Below, one piece after another: positions 1-9,300 of a stretch of DNA of 64,000 bases. Every line of letters begins with the position of its first letter. Within the stretch, counting starts at the first letter, position 1. Position numbers and translations under genes: made by a program. The DNA lies in NCBI RefSeq assembly GCF_004795835.1, contig NZ_CP039249.1, positions 3,075,001 through 3,139,000 of the forward strand, given 5' to 3'. This DNA comes from Sphingomonas sp. PAMC26645. GTDB lineage: Bacteria > Pseudomonadota > Alphaproteobacteria > Sphingomonadales > Sphingomonadaceae. The notes beneath the pieces were generated by a model. The model did no database searches, was not told where the DNA came from, and saw only the letters and a list, made by a program, of their open reading frames with translations.

Positions 1-777
1 GTCCTCTCGCGACTGGATTCGGCCGGGCGCGGTCGTCGCTGCACGCGGCATGCCGCCTATTTCCGGATCCGCCTCCCCTGCGTCCGGCTCGGCACCCTGC
101 CGGACGAACGGCGTCAGCGCATGGACGATACCCTCGATAGCCTCGTAGGTCGGGCGGAAATTGGTGCCGGTCTGCCCGGCATGCTCGGCCTGCTCCGAAA
201 GCACGGCATCCGCGCGCTGCAGCGCAGCCTCGATCCGGCGGAACCGGTCGGTGACTTCCGCGACCTGTTCCACTGGCGTATCCGCAAGCGCGGCGCGAAA
301 CTGGCCGTAGCCCTCGGCCGCCGCACCCTCGTTCAGATAGCGCTCGAAATCGATACCCGTATAGCTACCCAGGCGTGGATGTTCGACGAGCGGGATGCGG
401 CGCACTGGCGCCAGGAACTCGCCGATGCGGACCAGGGATTCGCAAGCACCCTTGCGCCCTTCTACGCCGTATTCCTCCAGTGTCGGGTGCGCCGTCTCCC
501 AGAAGTCCTCGAACAGGCCGGCGAGCAACTGCATGGCCGCCTCGACGATGGCGAGATCACCTGATCGAGCACCCGCCCGCGCGAGATACACTGCGAGCCA
601 CACGTCGCGTGTCTGGCGTGCCTGCGCCTCGATCATCCCGATCGTGCGATCCCATTCGACCTCGTCGGACGACCCTTCGAACGCGGTCTCGATCGCCTGA
701 CGACCAGGGTCGTAAGACAGATCGGGCCCGGCGGGCGCCTCCGGCGTAACCGGCGTCAGAAGGGCGGCAACATCCAT
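1..777 (-). CDS. tssA: TssA-like T6SS protein (ImpA N-terminal domain), 3' end outside window
   Basis: The minus-strand frame is open from an ATG at 777 to the left edge, giving 259 residues with no stop. The start MDVAALLTPVTPEAPAGPDL followed by an acidic, helical region with a FEDFWETAHP-type stretch is the layout of the ImpA N-terminal domain of TssA, the cytoplasmic cap/priming protein that organises sheath and tube assembly. A GGGA sequence lies about 8 bases upstream of the ATG. The OmpA-like gene ends 21 bases upstream on the same strand, so the two are probably one transcript. The C-terminal half, which defines the TssA subclass, is outside the window. The family call is from motif reading plus the T6SS neighbours. 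Confidence 0.82.
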   Translation of the reverse strand, partial: MDVAALLTPVTPEAPAGPDLSYDPGRQAIETAFEGSSDEVEWDRTIGMIEAQARQTRDVWLAVYLARAGARSGDLAIVEAAMQLLAGLFEDFWETAHPTLEEYGVEGRKGACESLVRIGEFLAPVRRIPLVEHPRLGSYTGIDFERYLNEGAAAEGYGQFRAALADTPVEQVAEVTDRFRRIEAALQRADAVLSEQAEHAGQTGTNFRPTYEAIEGIVHALTPFVRQGAEPDAGEADPEIGGMPRAATTAPGRIQSRED

Positions 778-798
778 ATCGCTATCCCGGCATGCGCG

Positions 799-1500
799 TC
801 AGGATATCAACTCGGCTTCGACGCGACGGTTGACCGGATCGCTCTTCGAATGTCCGGGCAACGGCGCGCTCGCGCCGTAGCCGCGAACTTCGAGGCGCTT
901 GCCCTCCACGCCAAGGATGACGAGATAGTCGGCGACGGCCTTCGCCCGCGCCGCAGACAGCGGAACGTTGATACGAGACCCGCCTCGCAGATCGGTATGC
1001 CCCTCGATCAGGAAGCGCTTCCCACTGAGCTCAGGCATGAGCACCGAGCGCGCGAACACCTGCGTCGCGCGCGTCCCCTCGGCCGTGAGCTGCGCCGAGT
1101 TGCGTTCGAAACTGATCATGAGGTCGGCGCGTGGCCGACCCATGCCGGCCGCGACGGCGCCAACCGACCCTGCAATGGCCGTAGTAGCTGCGTAGTTCGC
1201 CCGACGGGACGACTGGCCGTAGTGGCGCTGCGCCTGCGCGGGAGCACGTGCAACTCGCGACTGCCCCGATGGCCGCAACGCCACGCTGCTCGCATCCGTC
1301 GCAGCGGCCGGCCTCGCAAGTCGGAAACCCTTGGTGTTCGGAGCGGTCCGCGTGGCGGCCGGAACGTCATCGCCCGCGCCGCATTTGCCTGCAAACGTGC
1401 AGAGGTAGCCTTCGACGCTCGGCCCCTTGGCCTCCTGCGCGTCTACCGCGGTGGCGAGCCCGAGGACCATCAGTGGAAACGTCAGCACCCGCAACGACAT
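799..1500 (-). CDS. OmpA-family peptidoglycan-binding protein of the T6SS locus
   Basis: 233 residues. An N-terminal signal peptide (MSLRVLTFPLMVLGLATAVDA, then Q) is followed by a low-complexity linker (about 25-125) and a C-terminal OmpA domain (about 130-233). The domain contains the ISFERNSAQLT strand, the IEGHTDLRG motif with the diaminopimelate-contacting Asp, and the NVPLSAARAKAV and NRRVE motifs. It should be secreted to the periplasm and bind peptidoglycan. In T6SS loci such proteins supply the wall anchor that TssL provides elsewhere; that role here is inferred from position only. A GGGAG Shine-Dalgarno sits about 7 bases before the ATG. It runs divergently from vgrG across about 270 bases that should hold both promoters. 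Confidence 0.85.
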   Translation of the reverse strand: MSLRVLTFPLMVLGLATAVDAQEAKGPSVEGYLCTFAGKCGAGDDVPAATRTAPNTKGFRLARPAAATDASSVALRPSGQSRVARAPAQAQRHYGQSSRRANYAATTAIAGSVGAVAAGMGRPRADLMISFERNSAQLTAEGTRATQVFARSVLMPELSGKRFLIEGHTDLRGGSRINVPLSAARAKAVADYLVILGVEGKRLEVRGYGASAPLPGHSKSDPVNRRVEAELIS

Positions 1501-1771
1501 GTCTTGCTCCCGCGCATGAACTCGGTGTGTCTGGACATTAGGGCGCCGCTACTCATCCGGCAACCCATGACCGCAAACAACGAGGTTAACCCAGCGCGCT
1601 TCGTTGGTTAACCTTTACTTGCAGTGGCCGTCTGCGGCCATCTGCACACACAAATGTATTATTGCGCCGGCGGCGATGTTCTGGTTTTGCCGCAGGCCAT
1701 TGTAGGATCGCGCTGGCATGGGTAGAACGCGGCTCCTCGCGTGACAGCAGCGCGATCGGCTGGAGTGCTTG

Positions 1772-3802
1772 GTGACAGACACGACGCAGCGCCTGACGCA
1801 GATGGCCATCGATGTTGGCGACGAACAGGTCGTCCTCGAGCGAATTCGGAGCGTGGAGCGAATCGGCATGCCGTTCGTGGTGCAGGCCGACATAATCTCG
1901 CCACTGGAGATCGATCTTCAGCCGCATCTGGGGAAACCCGCGTCCTTGAGCGTGCTCGAGGACGGCGAGCTGCTTCGCCACTTCCATGGCCTCGTGACGG
2001 CGGGCGAATACACGAGGGAGACGCAGGCGGGGCACCACTATCGGCTCTCGATCCGACCCTGGACCTTCTACCTCGACCAGAACCGCCAGATGGCGATCTA
2101 TCAGGACAAGACGGTCGTGCAGATCGTCAAGCAGGTCATCGAGGCTGCCGGCATCCCGGACGTCGACTACACACGGCTGGTCCTGCCTCGCGTGCCACGC
2201 GCGTACACCGTGCAGTACCGCGAAAGCGACTTCGCCTTCGTCTCGCGACTGATGGAGGAGGAAGGCATCTACTACTTCTTCCAGCATGATGCCGACCGTC
2301 ACGTCATGGTCCTGTGCGAGGGGCCCGCGTCGCATCAACCCGGTAGACCCACGCAGCTGAAGTACAATGCGAACAGCGTCTCGGTGTTCACCGCCGACTC
2401 GAAATCGCGGTTCGGATCGCAAGGGGATTATCTCCAGACGTGGGTGGAGCGGGTGGCCTCGACCGCCGAAGCCCGGGTGACCGTGCGCGATTTCGATTTC
2501 GAGTCGCCCGACCAGCCCCTGTCTGCCGAAGCGGCCGGCGAAGAGGCCCATCCACGCGACGACCGGGAGATCTTCGTCTACCCTGGTCGGTACACCCGGG
2601 AGAAGACCGGACGCGGCGATCAGGAGCAGACCGGACGCGAACGTGGTCAGGCGCTTCTCGACGCGCATCGTTCGGGCCGGCGGACGTTCACCGGCACGTC
2701 GCAGTCGGCAGGCCTCACGACAGGCTTCCGGGTCGATGTCGCGGATCATCCCGCCGGAAGGATGAACACGTCCTACCTGATAACGGGCGCGGAGCACTCG
2801 ATCGCATCGGAAAGCTATCGATCGGGACAGCAGGACGACGAGGACTCGTTCAACGTCAAGTTCGAGGCGATCCCCGCCGATACCGTGTTCCGCCCCCGGC
2901 CCGCGACCCCGCGTCCGCGCGTCCAAGGGCTGGAATCCGCGATCGTCACCGGACCGCCCGGCGAGACGATCTACACCGATGAATACGGCCGCGTGAAAGT
3001 GCGCTTCCACTGGGACCGCGCCGAGACGCCGGGTGAACGGTCGACCTGCTGGATCCGCGTGTCGCAGACCGGCGGGCTCGGCAACGTCATCCTGCCGCGT
3101 GTCGGCCATGAAGTCCTGGTCGATTTCCTCGACGGTGATCCGGACCGGCCATTGATCGTCGGGCGGGTGTTCAACAAGGCGCACATGCCGACCTACGAAC
3201 TCCCAGCCAACAAGACCCGTGCGGTCTGGCGTACGCTGACCTACGGCAGTTCCGGCAGCTATCCCGAGAGCGAGGCACTCGACAGCGGCGACAATCGGAC
3301 TTCGAACGAGATCCGCTTCGAGGATCAGGGGGGCAAGGAGGAGCTGTTCATCCACGCCGAACGCGACATGAACAGTCGCGTACGCTTCGATGAGAGCCGC
3401 CACGTCGGACACAGCCAGGAACGCCGCGTCGGACTCGACCGAAGCACGAATATCGGCCGCGACGAGGGCAAGAAGATCGGGCGCGATCGCGCGACGCATG
3501 TCATCGGCATGGACGATCTGCTCGTGAACGGCAGCCTGTCGATCGAGTCGAAGACGTCGATAACGCTGCGGGTCGGCAACTCCGTGGTCGCGATCGGCCC
3601 GAACGGCATCATCATCCAGTCGCCCCATGTCCAGATCCAGGCCGGGATGGACGCGGTCATCAATGCCGGGGCCCAGACGCGGATCAATGGCGCAAGCACC
3701 CTGACGCTCAACGGCGGCACCACCCAGATCAACCCCGAAGGTCTCGGCGACGGTGCTTTCGGGTCCAGTCTCGATTTCGGCCCCGCCGCGGGCGAAGGCT
3801 GA
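1772..3802 (+). CDS. vgrG: T6SS spike protein VgrG
   Basis: 676 residues from GTG 1772 (GGAG at 1762-1765; an in-frame TTG at 1769 is the alternative). Residues 1 to about 380 carry the gp27-like base (SRLMEEEGIYYFF motif near 155). About 390-475 is the gp5-like OB fold (YTDEYGRVKVRFHWDR, then CWIRVSQTGG, then PRVGHEVLVDFLDGDPDRP). The rest is the beta-helical needle ending in a repetitive tail rich in N, G and T. No extra C-terminal effector domain is seen, so it is a plain spike. It should trimerise on the Hcp tube and carry the PAAR tip of the Rhs effector encoded 2.6 kb downstream. The next gene starts 4 bases after its stop. Confidence 0.95.
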   Translation: MTDTTQRLTQMAIDVGDEQVVLERIRSVERIGMPFVVQADIISPLEIDLQPHLGKPASLSVLEDGELLRHFHGLVTAGEYTRETQAGHHYRLSIRPWTFYLDQNRQMAIYQDKTVVQIVKQVIEAAGIPDVDYTRLVLPRVPRAYTVQYRESDFAFVSRLMEEEGIYYFFQHDADRHVMVLCEGPASHQPGRPTQLKYNANSVSVFTADSKSRFGSQGDYLQTWVERVASTAEARVTVRDFDFESPDQPLSAEAAGEEAHPRDDREIFVYPGRYTREKTGRGDQEQTGRERGQALLDAHRSGRRTFTGTSQSAGLTTGFRVDVADHPAGRMNTSYLITGAEHSIASESYRSGQQDDEDSFNVKFEAIPADTVFRPRPATPRPRVQGLESAIVTGPPGETIYTDEYGRVKVRFHWDRAETPGERSTCWIRVSQTGGLGNVILPRVGHEVLVDFLDGDPDRPLIVGRVFNKAHMPTYELPANKTRAVWRTLTYGSSGSYPESEALDSGDNRTSNEIRFEDQGGKEELFIHAERDMNSRVRFDESRHVGHSQERRVGLDRSTNIGRDEGKKIGRDRATHVIGMDDLLVNGSLSIESKTSITLRVGNSVVAIGPNGIIIQSPHVQIQAGMDAVINAGAQTRINGASTLTLNGGTTQINPEGLGDGAFGSSLDFGPAAGEG

Positions 3803-3806
3803 CCGG

Positions 3807-4379
3807 ATGGCACAGGCATGGGGGGCGGTACGGCTGACCGAAGCGCGTCAGGTCGCCGAGTTGATGGGCGTCGATCCAGACGATCGCCCGCCCGCCGACG
3901 TCGGGGTCCAGGCACACTACGACGCGTTGCGATCCAGCAATCTCCGATCCGCGTCGCTGCAGTATCTCGGTCATGCGCTGCCGCGTCTCGAAGCGATCGC
4001 CTGGGCGGCGCGGATCGTTGCCGACACCGCCGCTACCAGCCCGCCACCGCCGCGCGCGCGCCATGCGCTCGATGTCGCCCTTCGCTGGCTGGAGGAGCCT
4101 TCGGAAGCCCATCGTCGCGCCGCGGGCGAAGCCGCCGAGGCGATCTCGCAGCCGGTCGCCGAACGACTGCTGGCCTCCGCAGTCTTCTTCTCAGGCGGTT
4201 CGATCGTTGCACCGAACGCATCGCCGGTCGTGCCGCCCGATCATGTGGCGGCGCGCTACGCCGTGGGCGCGATCGACGAGGCGACACGGCGAACGAACGA
4301 TCCCGTCGCCGCATTGGAGACGGCAATGGCGTTGGGCGAACGTATCGCCGAACGAGGCATGGCGGCACTCCACCGATGA
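3807..4379 (+). CDS. T6SS-locus accessory protein, unknown function
   Basis: 190 residues starting MAQAWGAVRLTEARQVAELM at ATG 3807, four bases after the vgrG stop; an upstream in-frame TTG would overlap vgrG and is less likely. The protein is alanine-rich and predicted helical, with no signal peptide or clear membrane segment. It resembles small helical proteins found between vgrG and FHA genes in other T6SS loci (possibly the group annotated DUF6931; not verified). Its stop overlaps the next start as ATGA at 4376-4379, indicating translational coupling with the FHA gene. Function unknown; a role in spike loading or regulation is only inferred from the operon. Confidence 0.7.
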   Translation: MAQAWGAVRLTEARQVAELMGVDPDDRPPADVGVQAHYDALRSSNLRSASLQYLGHALPRLEAIAWAARIVADTAATSPPPPRARHALDVALRWLEEPSEAHRRAAGEAAEAISQPVAERLLASAVFFSGGSIVAPNASPVVPPDHVAARYAVGAIDEATRRTNDPVAALETAMALGERIAERGMAALHR

Positions 4380-5875
4380 CCTTGACCCTCAGCATCGAAG
4401 GCGCACGGCAACTCGACAATGGTTCGGCAGGCGAACTCGTGCTGGATCGTCGCGGCGCGATCGTCGGCCGTGCCGCGACCTGCGACTGGGCTCTGCCCGA
4501 CCCTACGCGCTACGTCTCGTCGCGCCACTTCGAGATCCGTTTCGATAACGGCAGCTACCTGCTGACCGACTGCAGCACCAACGGCACGATGCTCGCGACG
4601 ACCGGCGAACGCCTCGTCTCTCCGCATCGTATCGTCGATGGCGACCGGTTTCAGGTCGGCAGCTACGTCATCGGTGCCCGTTTGACCGGGGGCGCAGAGG
4701 CGCGAACCGATTCGTCTGCGACGCCTGCTGCCCCGGTCTGGCAAGGTTGGGACACCGACGCCGCATCGGCTCAGGCGACCAACAGCCCGCCCTTCCCGTC
4801 CGCGTCGACCGGCTGGGACGCACTGCAGCCGTCGGCTACGGGCACAGGATCCTCGGGAGGATGGCAGCCCCAGGTGGGACCGACGCTCGCGCGACGCGAG
4901 GACCACCAGGTCGCGGCCGGTTGGGACTCGCGACCATCATTCGCTTCCCCTGCCTCCGGCCAGGCCCCCTCCCCCGCCCCGCGTGCCGGCGGCTGGCAAC
5001 CCGATGCAGCCGCCGCCCTGCCTCAGGCCACTTCGGTCTGGGAAGAGGCGACGCCGCTGCCGCCACCCGCATCGGCATGGTCCAGTGCGGCACCCACACA
5101 ATCGGCGCCAGTATCACCGGATGACCTATGGGGTCGGATAGCGGAGGGTAACGTCGTAGATTGGGCCCGGGGCGGTTTCGGCCAGCCGGTGGAAGCGCCG
5201 CGCGATCCACTTGGCCTTTCGCCCGCGCCAGGTAGCGCGGCATTGCCACGACAGACGCCGTCCGCGCCTCCGACGGCGCCTGCCGCAGGCCCCTCGCCAT
5301 CCGGTAGCGGAGACGCCTTCGCCCGCGGAGCCGGCCTCGACCCGGGATTCGCCAGCAGCGATCCGGAGCTTGCGCGCGCCGGGGGTCTCTTTCGCCGGCT
5401 CGTCGCCGGACTCGTCGTCATGGTCGAAGCGCGCGCGCGGGCGAAGGCGCAGCTCGGGGCCGAGGCGACGGCGTTCAGTCCCGATGGCCATAACCCGCTC
5501 AAGTTCGCACGGACGCCGGACGAGGCGATCGGAATGTTGCTCGGACCACGACAACCCGGCTTCCTGCCTTCTGAACATGCGATCGAGGAAGCATTCAGGG
5601 ATCTGCAGTCGCATCAGGTGGCGACGCTGCGGGCGATGCAGGGCGCCTTGCGCGCGACGCTCGAGCGGTTTTCACCTACCGCGATACGTGCACGTGCGAA
5701 CGCCGGCGGCATGATCGAACGCATTCTTCCCGCGGCGCGCGACGCGGCATTGTGGCAAGCCTATGAACGCGAGTTCGGTGGCGTCGCGCAGGGTTCGGAC
5801 GAGGCGTTTCTGGAGATGTTCGCCAAGGAATTTCGTCAGGCCTACAACGAACAGTCGCGAGAAGCCGGCCGTTAG
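4376..5875 (+). CDS. tagH: T6SS FHA-domain protein (TagH-like)
   Basis: 499 residues, start coupled to the previous gene by ATGA. Residues about 5-105 form a forkhead-associated domain with the GR..CDW...D...SSRH and TDCSTNGT motifs, which bind phosphothreonine. Residues about 110-310 are a Pro/Ala/Ser/Trp-rich linker. The C-terminal portion (about 335-499) has the pattern typical of TagH proteins (FARTPDEAIGMLLGP, then FRDLQSHQVATLRAM). TagH proteins link a threonine-kinase pathway to T6SS activation, but no kinase or phosphatase gene is visible here. The gap to the next gene is about 93 bases. Confidence 0.9.
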   Translation: MTLTLSIEGARQLDNGSAGELVLDRRGAIVGRAATCDWALPDPTRYVSSRHFEIRFDNGSYLLTDCSTNGTMLATTGERLVSPHRIVDGDRFQVGSYVIGARLTGGAEARTDSSATPAAPVWQGWDTDAASAQATNSPPFPSASTGWDALQPSATGTGSSGGWQPQVGPTLARREDHQVAAGWDSRPSFASPASGQAPSPAPRAGGWQPDAAAALPQATSVWEEATPLPPPASAWSSAAPTQSAPVSPDDLWGRIAEGNVVDWARGGFGQPVEAPRDPLGLSPAPGSAALPRQTPSAPPTAPAAGPSPSGSGDAFARGAGLDPGFASSDPELARAGGLFRRLVAGLVVMVEARARAKAQLGAEATAFSPDGHNPLKFARTPDEAIGMLLGPRQPGFLPSEHAIEEAFRDLQSHQVATLRAMQGALRATLERFSPTAIRARANAGGMIERILPAARDAALWQAYEREFGGVAQGSDEAFLEMFAKEFRQAYNEQSREAGR

Positions 5876-5968
5876 GCCAGACGTGCGACTGGTGTTGGGA
5901 TAAGACGTTGGCAGATCGCCATCCCGGGCGGTATGAACAGGAAACGATGACCAGTGTGAGGACATGCT

Positions 5969-6388
5969 GTGTACCGAATTGCTGAGGGATCCATCACCCA
6001 TGCGGGTGAGTGGCAGGATCAGAGCATAAACGTGCTCTTGCCGCGAAACGCAAAGGTGCAGGGTGCCAACCTCGTCGTCGCGCGGGATACGGTGCCTCTG
6101 GGCCTGACCTTCCACGACTACGTCGTACAGCACCGTCAGGCCCTCTCGGCACAACTGGCCGGGATCGAGATGATCGCGGACACCGCGGGCTCGATCGATG
6201 GCCACGAGGCTCATTTTCTCGAACTGCGCTGGCGAAGCGACGGCAAGCCGATCCATCAGGTCATGGCGATGGTCGTCCACGATGCGAATGCGGTGCTGCA
6301 GTTCACCGGATCCGTTCCGGGCGGATACGACGAGGACACGCGGAACGCGCTGATCGCCGCGATCACATCCTTCACGTTCACGCCGTGA
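5969..6388 (+). CDS. EagR-type chaperone (DcrB/DUF1795 fold) for the Rhs effector
   Basis: 139 residues from GTG 5969, with GAGGA at 5958-5962 at a good distance. The sequence shows the DUF1795 pattern: an N-terminal beta strand with DQSINVLLP, the central FHDYVVQHRQAL helix, and a C-terminal ITSFTFTP strand. EagR chaperones dimerise and shield the N-terminal transmembrane helices of PAAR-Rhs effectors until loading on VgrG. The stop overlaps the GTG of the Rhs gene (GTGA at 6385-6388), as expected for a chaperone made together with its client. Confidence 0.9.
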   Translation: MYRIAEGSITHAGEWQDQSINVLLPRNAKVQGANLVVARDTVPLGLTFHDYVVQHRQALSAQLAGIEMIADTAGSIDGHEAHFLELRWRSDGKPIHQVMAMVVHDANAVLQFTGSVPGGYDEDTRNALIAAITSFTFTP

Positions 6389-9300
6389 CCGATACGCCGA
6401 CCGCGGACGAGACGCTGCGCGACCTGCGCGAGCGGACGGCGGCATCGAGCAATGCGGGCACCGTGTCCGCCATCTCGACGACCGGACACGTCGCATCGGG
6501 CGGCATCGCCATCGCGGGCGCGTACTCGGCCTATCAGTCGGGCGGCATGGCAGCGCTGCGGTGCTTCGGTGGTCGGGTCGCCGCGCCGCTTGCGGGCGCG
6601 ATGGCGGGCGCCTGGGTCGCCGAACAGGTCCACGCCGACGAGGCTGCCTTCTGGGTCGCGCAGCAGTTCGGTGCGCAGCGCGTCGCGACGCCCGGACCGC
6701 AACCCGCGCACGTCACGCACCAGATCGCGCACGACAACACCTTCAACGGCATTCTCGCCGGACTGGTCGCGGGCATCGTTGTCGGCGCGGTCGTCGCGGT
6801 CAGCGCCGCTGCGATCATAGGGACGGCGGGCATGGCGGCGCCGCTGGTCGGCGCGGCGGTGGCCTTCGGCGCCGGGGCAGCGGGCGGGTTCGTCGGCGCC
6901 GCCGTGGCCGGCGCGGGCGCGAAGACCGCGACGCTGTCCGGCCCGATCGCCACCGGTTCGCCGACCGTCTTCTTCGAGGGCAAGCCGGTCGCTCGCGTCA
7001 GCGACACCGCAGCCTGTAACAAGCACCCCGGAACCCCGCCCTCACAGATCATCGAGGGCAGCAAGACGATCTTCGTCAACGGCCTTCCCCTCGCACGGAT
7101 CGGGCATAAGCTGTCCTGCGACGCCGTCGTCCAGGAGGGCTGCAGGACGATTTCCGCGGACAGCACCACGGCGAGCTACGGAACGCCCGGCGCGACGCTG
7201 TCGGTGACGGAGCAACTGGTGCTATCGATCGCGGAGGTCGCCGGGATGCGGTCGGCGGTTCGTCAGGGCGGGCTACTCAGCGGCCCACTGCGCCGGCTGT
7301 TCGGCGAACCGGTCGACGTCGTGACGGGCGATTATGCCGACCAGCGCGTCGATTTCGAGTATCCTGGCATCCTCCCGCTGGTCCTGTCGCGGGTCTATCC
7401 GGGGAAGATGCAGGTCGCTGGCGTGCTTGGCTCGCGATGGATCTGCAACTGGTCGCAGCGCCTGCTGCTCGATCGCAGCACCGGCACCGCCCTGCTCGAA
7501 GATGCCGAGGGGCAGCGCCTCGTGTTCGCGATCGGCAATTCGCCACAGGTCGATGCGAGGCACCTCAAGGCGCCCTATTACCGGCTGACCGGCGGGCACG
7601 ACGACCTTCGACTGTTCGACAGCCGCACACAGCAATACCTGATGTTCGCGCCCGGCCTCGATCCCTCAATCCTCGACCTGGCGGGTATCGAGGATCGCCA
7701 TGGCAACCGGATCGTCTTCCAGCGCGACGAGGACCGCCATCTGCGCACGATCCGGCATTCGGACGGGGCGGCGTTCCGCGTTGAGACGACGGCCGACGGG
7801 TGGCTGCGCACGGTGTGGATGGAGGGGGAGACCGACCCCGTCGTGCAGTACACGTATGACGCCCAGGGCCGCATGCTGCAGAAATCGGGCACGTCGACCG
7901 GCGAGTTCGCGTACCGCTACACCGCCGAGGGCTGGCTGAACGGCTGGCGCGACAGTGGCCTCACTGCGGTAGAGATCGACTATGACGCGGCGGGGCGTGT
8001 GGCCGGGACACGCACTGGCGACGGGATGTTCAACGACCGCTTCCTGTATTTCCCCGAGGAGCGTCGGTCGCGCTACATCGACGCGACTGGCGCGGCCACC
8101 AGCTTTCGCTACGACCAGAACAACCTCGTCACCGAGGAGATGGACCCGCTCGGTGCGGTGACCGTGAGCGAATGGGACGCGCTGGAACGCCTGCAGCGGC
8201 GGATAGACCCCGGCGGTCGCGAAACCCGCTTCGCCTATGACGGCGACGGACGGCTCATCGCGCAGACCGACTGGAGCGGTCGTACCGCCGGATGGCGCTA
8301 CGACCGCTGGGGTGCGCTGGTCCAGTTCACCGGTATCGACGGCAGTGCGAGCTGGACCCGGGATGAGCAGGGAAACATCATCGCCTGGAAGGGTGCGGAC
8401 GGCAGGTCGGGGACGGCGCAGTACGACGAGCGCGGTGCGCTCGTGGCGGAGAAGGCAGCAGGATACGGCGAGACCACATGGGACAATGACGCCGCCGGCC
8501 GTCCGATCGCTCAGCACGACCCCGGCGACCGCGTCACGCGCTACGACTGGGACCGGATGGGGCGGCTACTCCATGCACGCGATCCCGCCGGACGGAGCCA
8601 TGCCTGGAGCCACGTCCGCGGCCCCGACAATCCCCGCGGAGCGGTAAGCGGCGCGCGCGGCCCCGACGGCGCCGAGACCCGGTTCGCATATGACCGCGAA
8701 GGGCTGATCGCCGCGCGTATCAGAAGTGACGGACAAACGACGCGGTTCGTGCACGGCGCGTTCGATACGCTGCGCCGCGTCATCGATCCGCTTGGCGCAG
8801 TCACCCAGTTCGGCTACGACACGGCGGGTCGGCTCGCCAGCATCACCGACGCGTCGGGACAGCATTGGGAGTTCCGCTACGATCCCGCCGGCCGGCTCAG
8901 CGCACAGGTCGACTGGGCCGGACGCGAGACGCTGTACCGCCGCGACAGCCTCGGTCGGATCCTGACGAAGCGCATGCCCGATGCCACCGAACAGCATTTC
9001 GATTGGGACGAGCGCGACCGCATCGTGCGGGTAACGGCCGGCGACGATGCGATATCGTATCGGTACGACGACCAGGATCGGCTGGTCGGCGCCAGCACCT
9101 GGCATCTGACCGACGGCGTGCCGTGCCGCATCGCCGACGTGCTGCTGCGCTACGACGACCATGGCCGACTGGTCGCCGAAGAGCAGAACGGCACTGTGAT
9201 AACCTATCGCTACGACGCCGCCGGTCGTTGCATCGGCCGGTCGAGCCCGAGCGGCGAGACCGCGCTGACCTTCGACGATTACGGGCTGCTCAAGCGATAC

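Noticed and set aside
1586..3628. 680-codon open frame on the minus strand opposite vgrG
   Set aside because: It is a shadow of vgrG in GC-rich DNA: Arg/Asp/Val-rich, no ribosome site, no domain.
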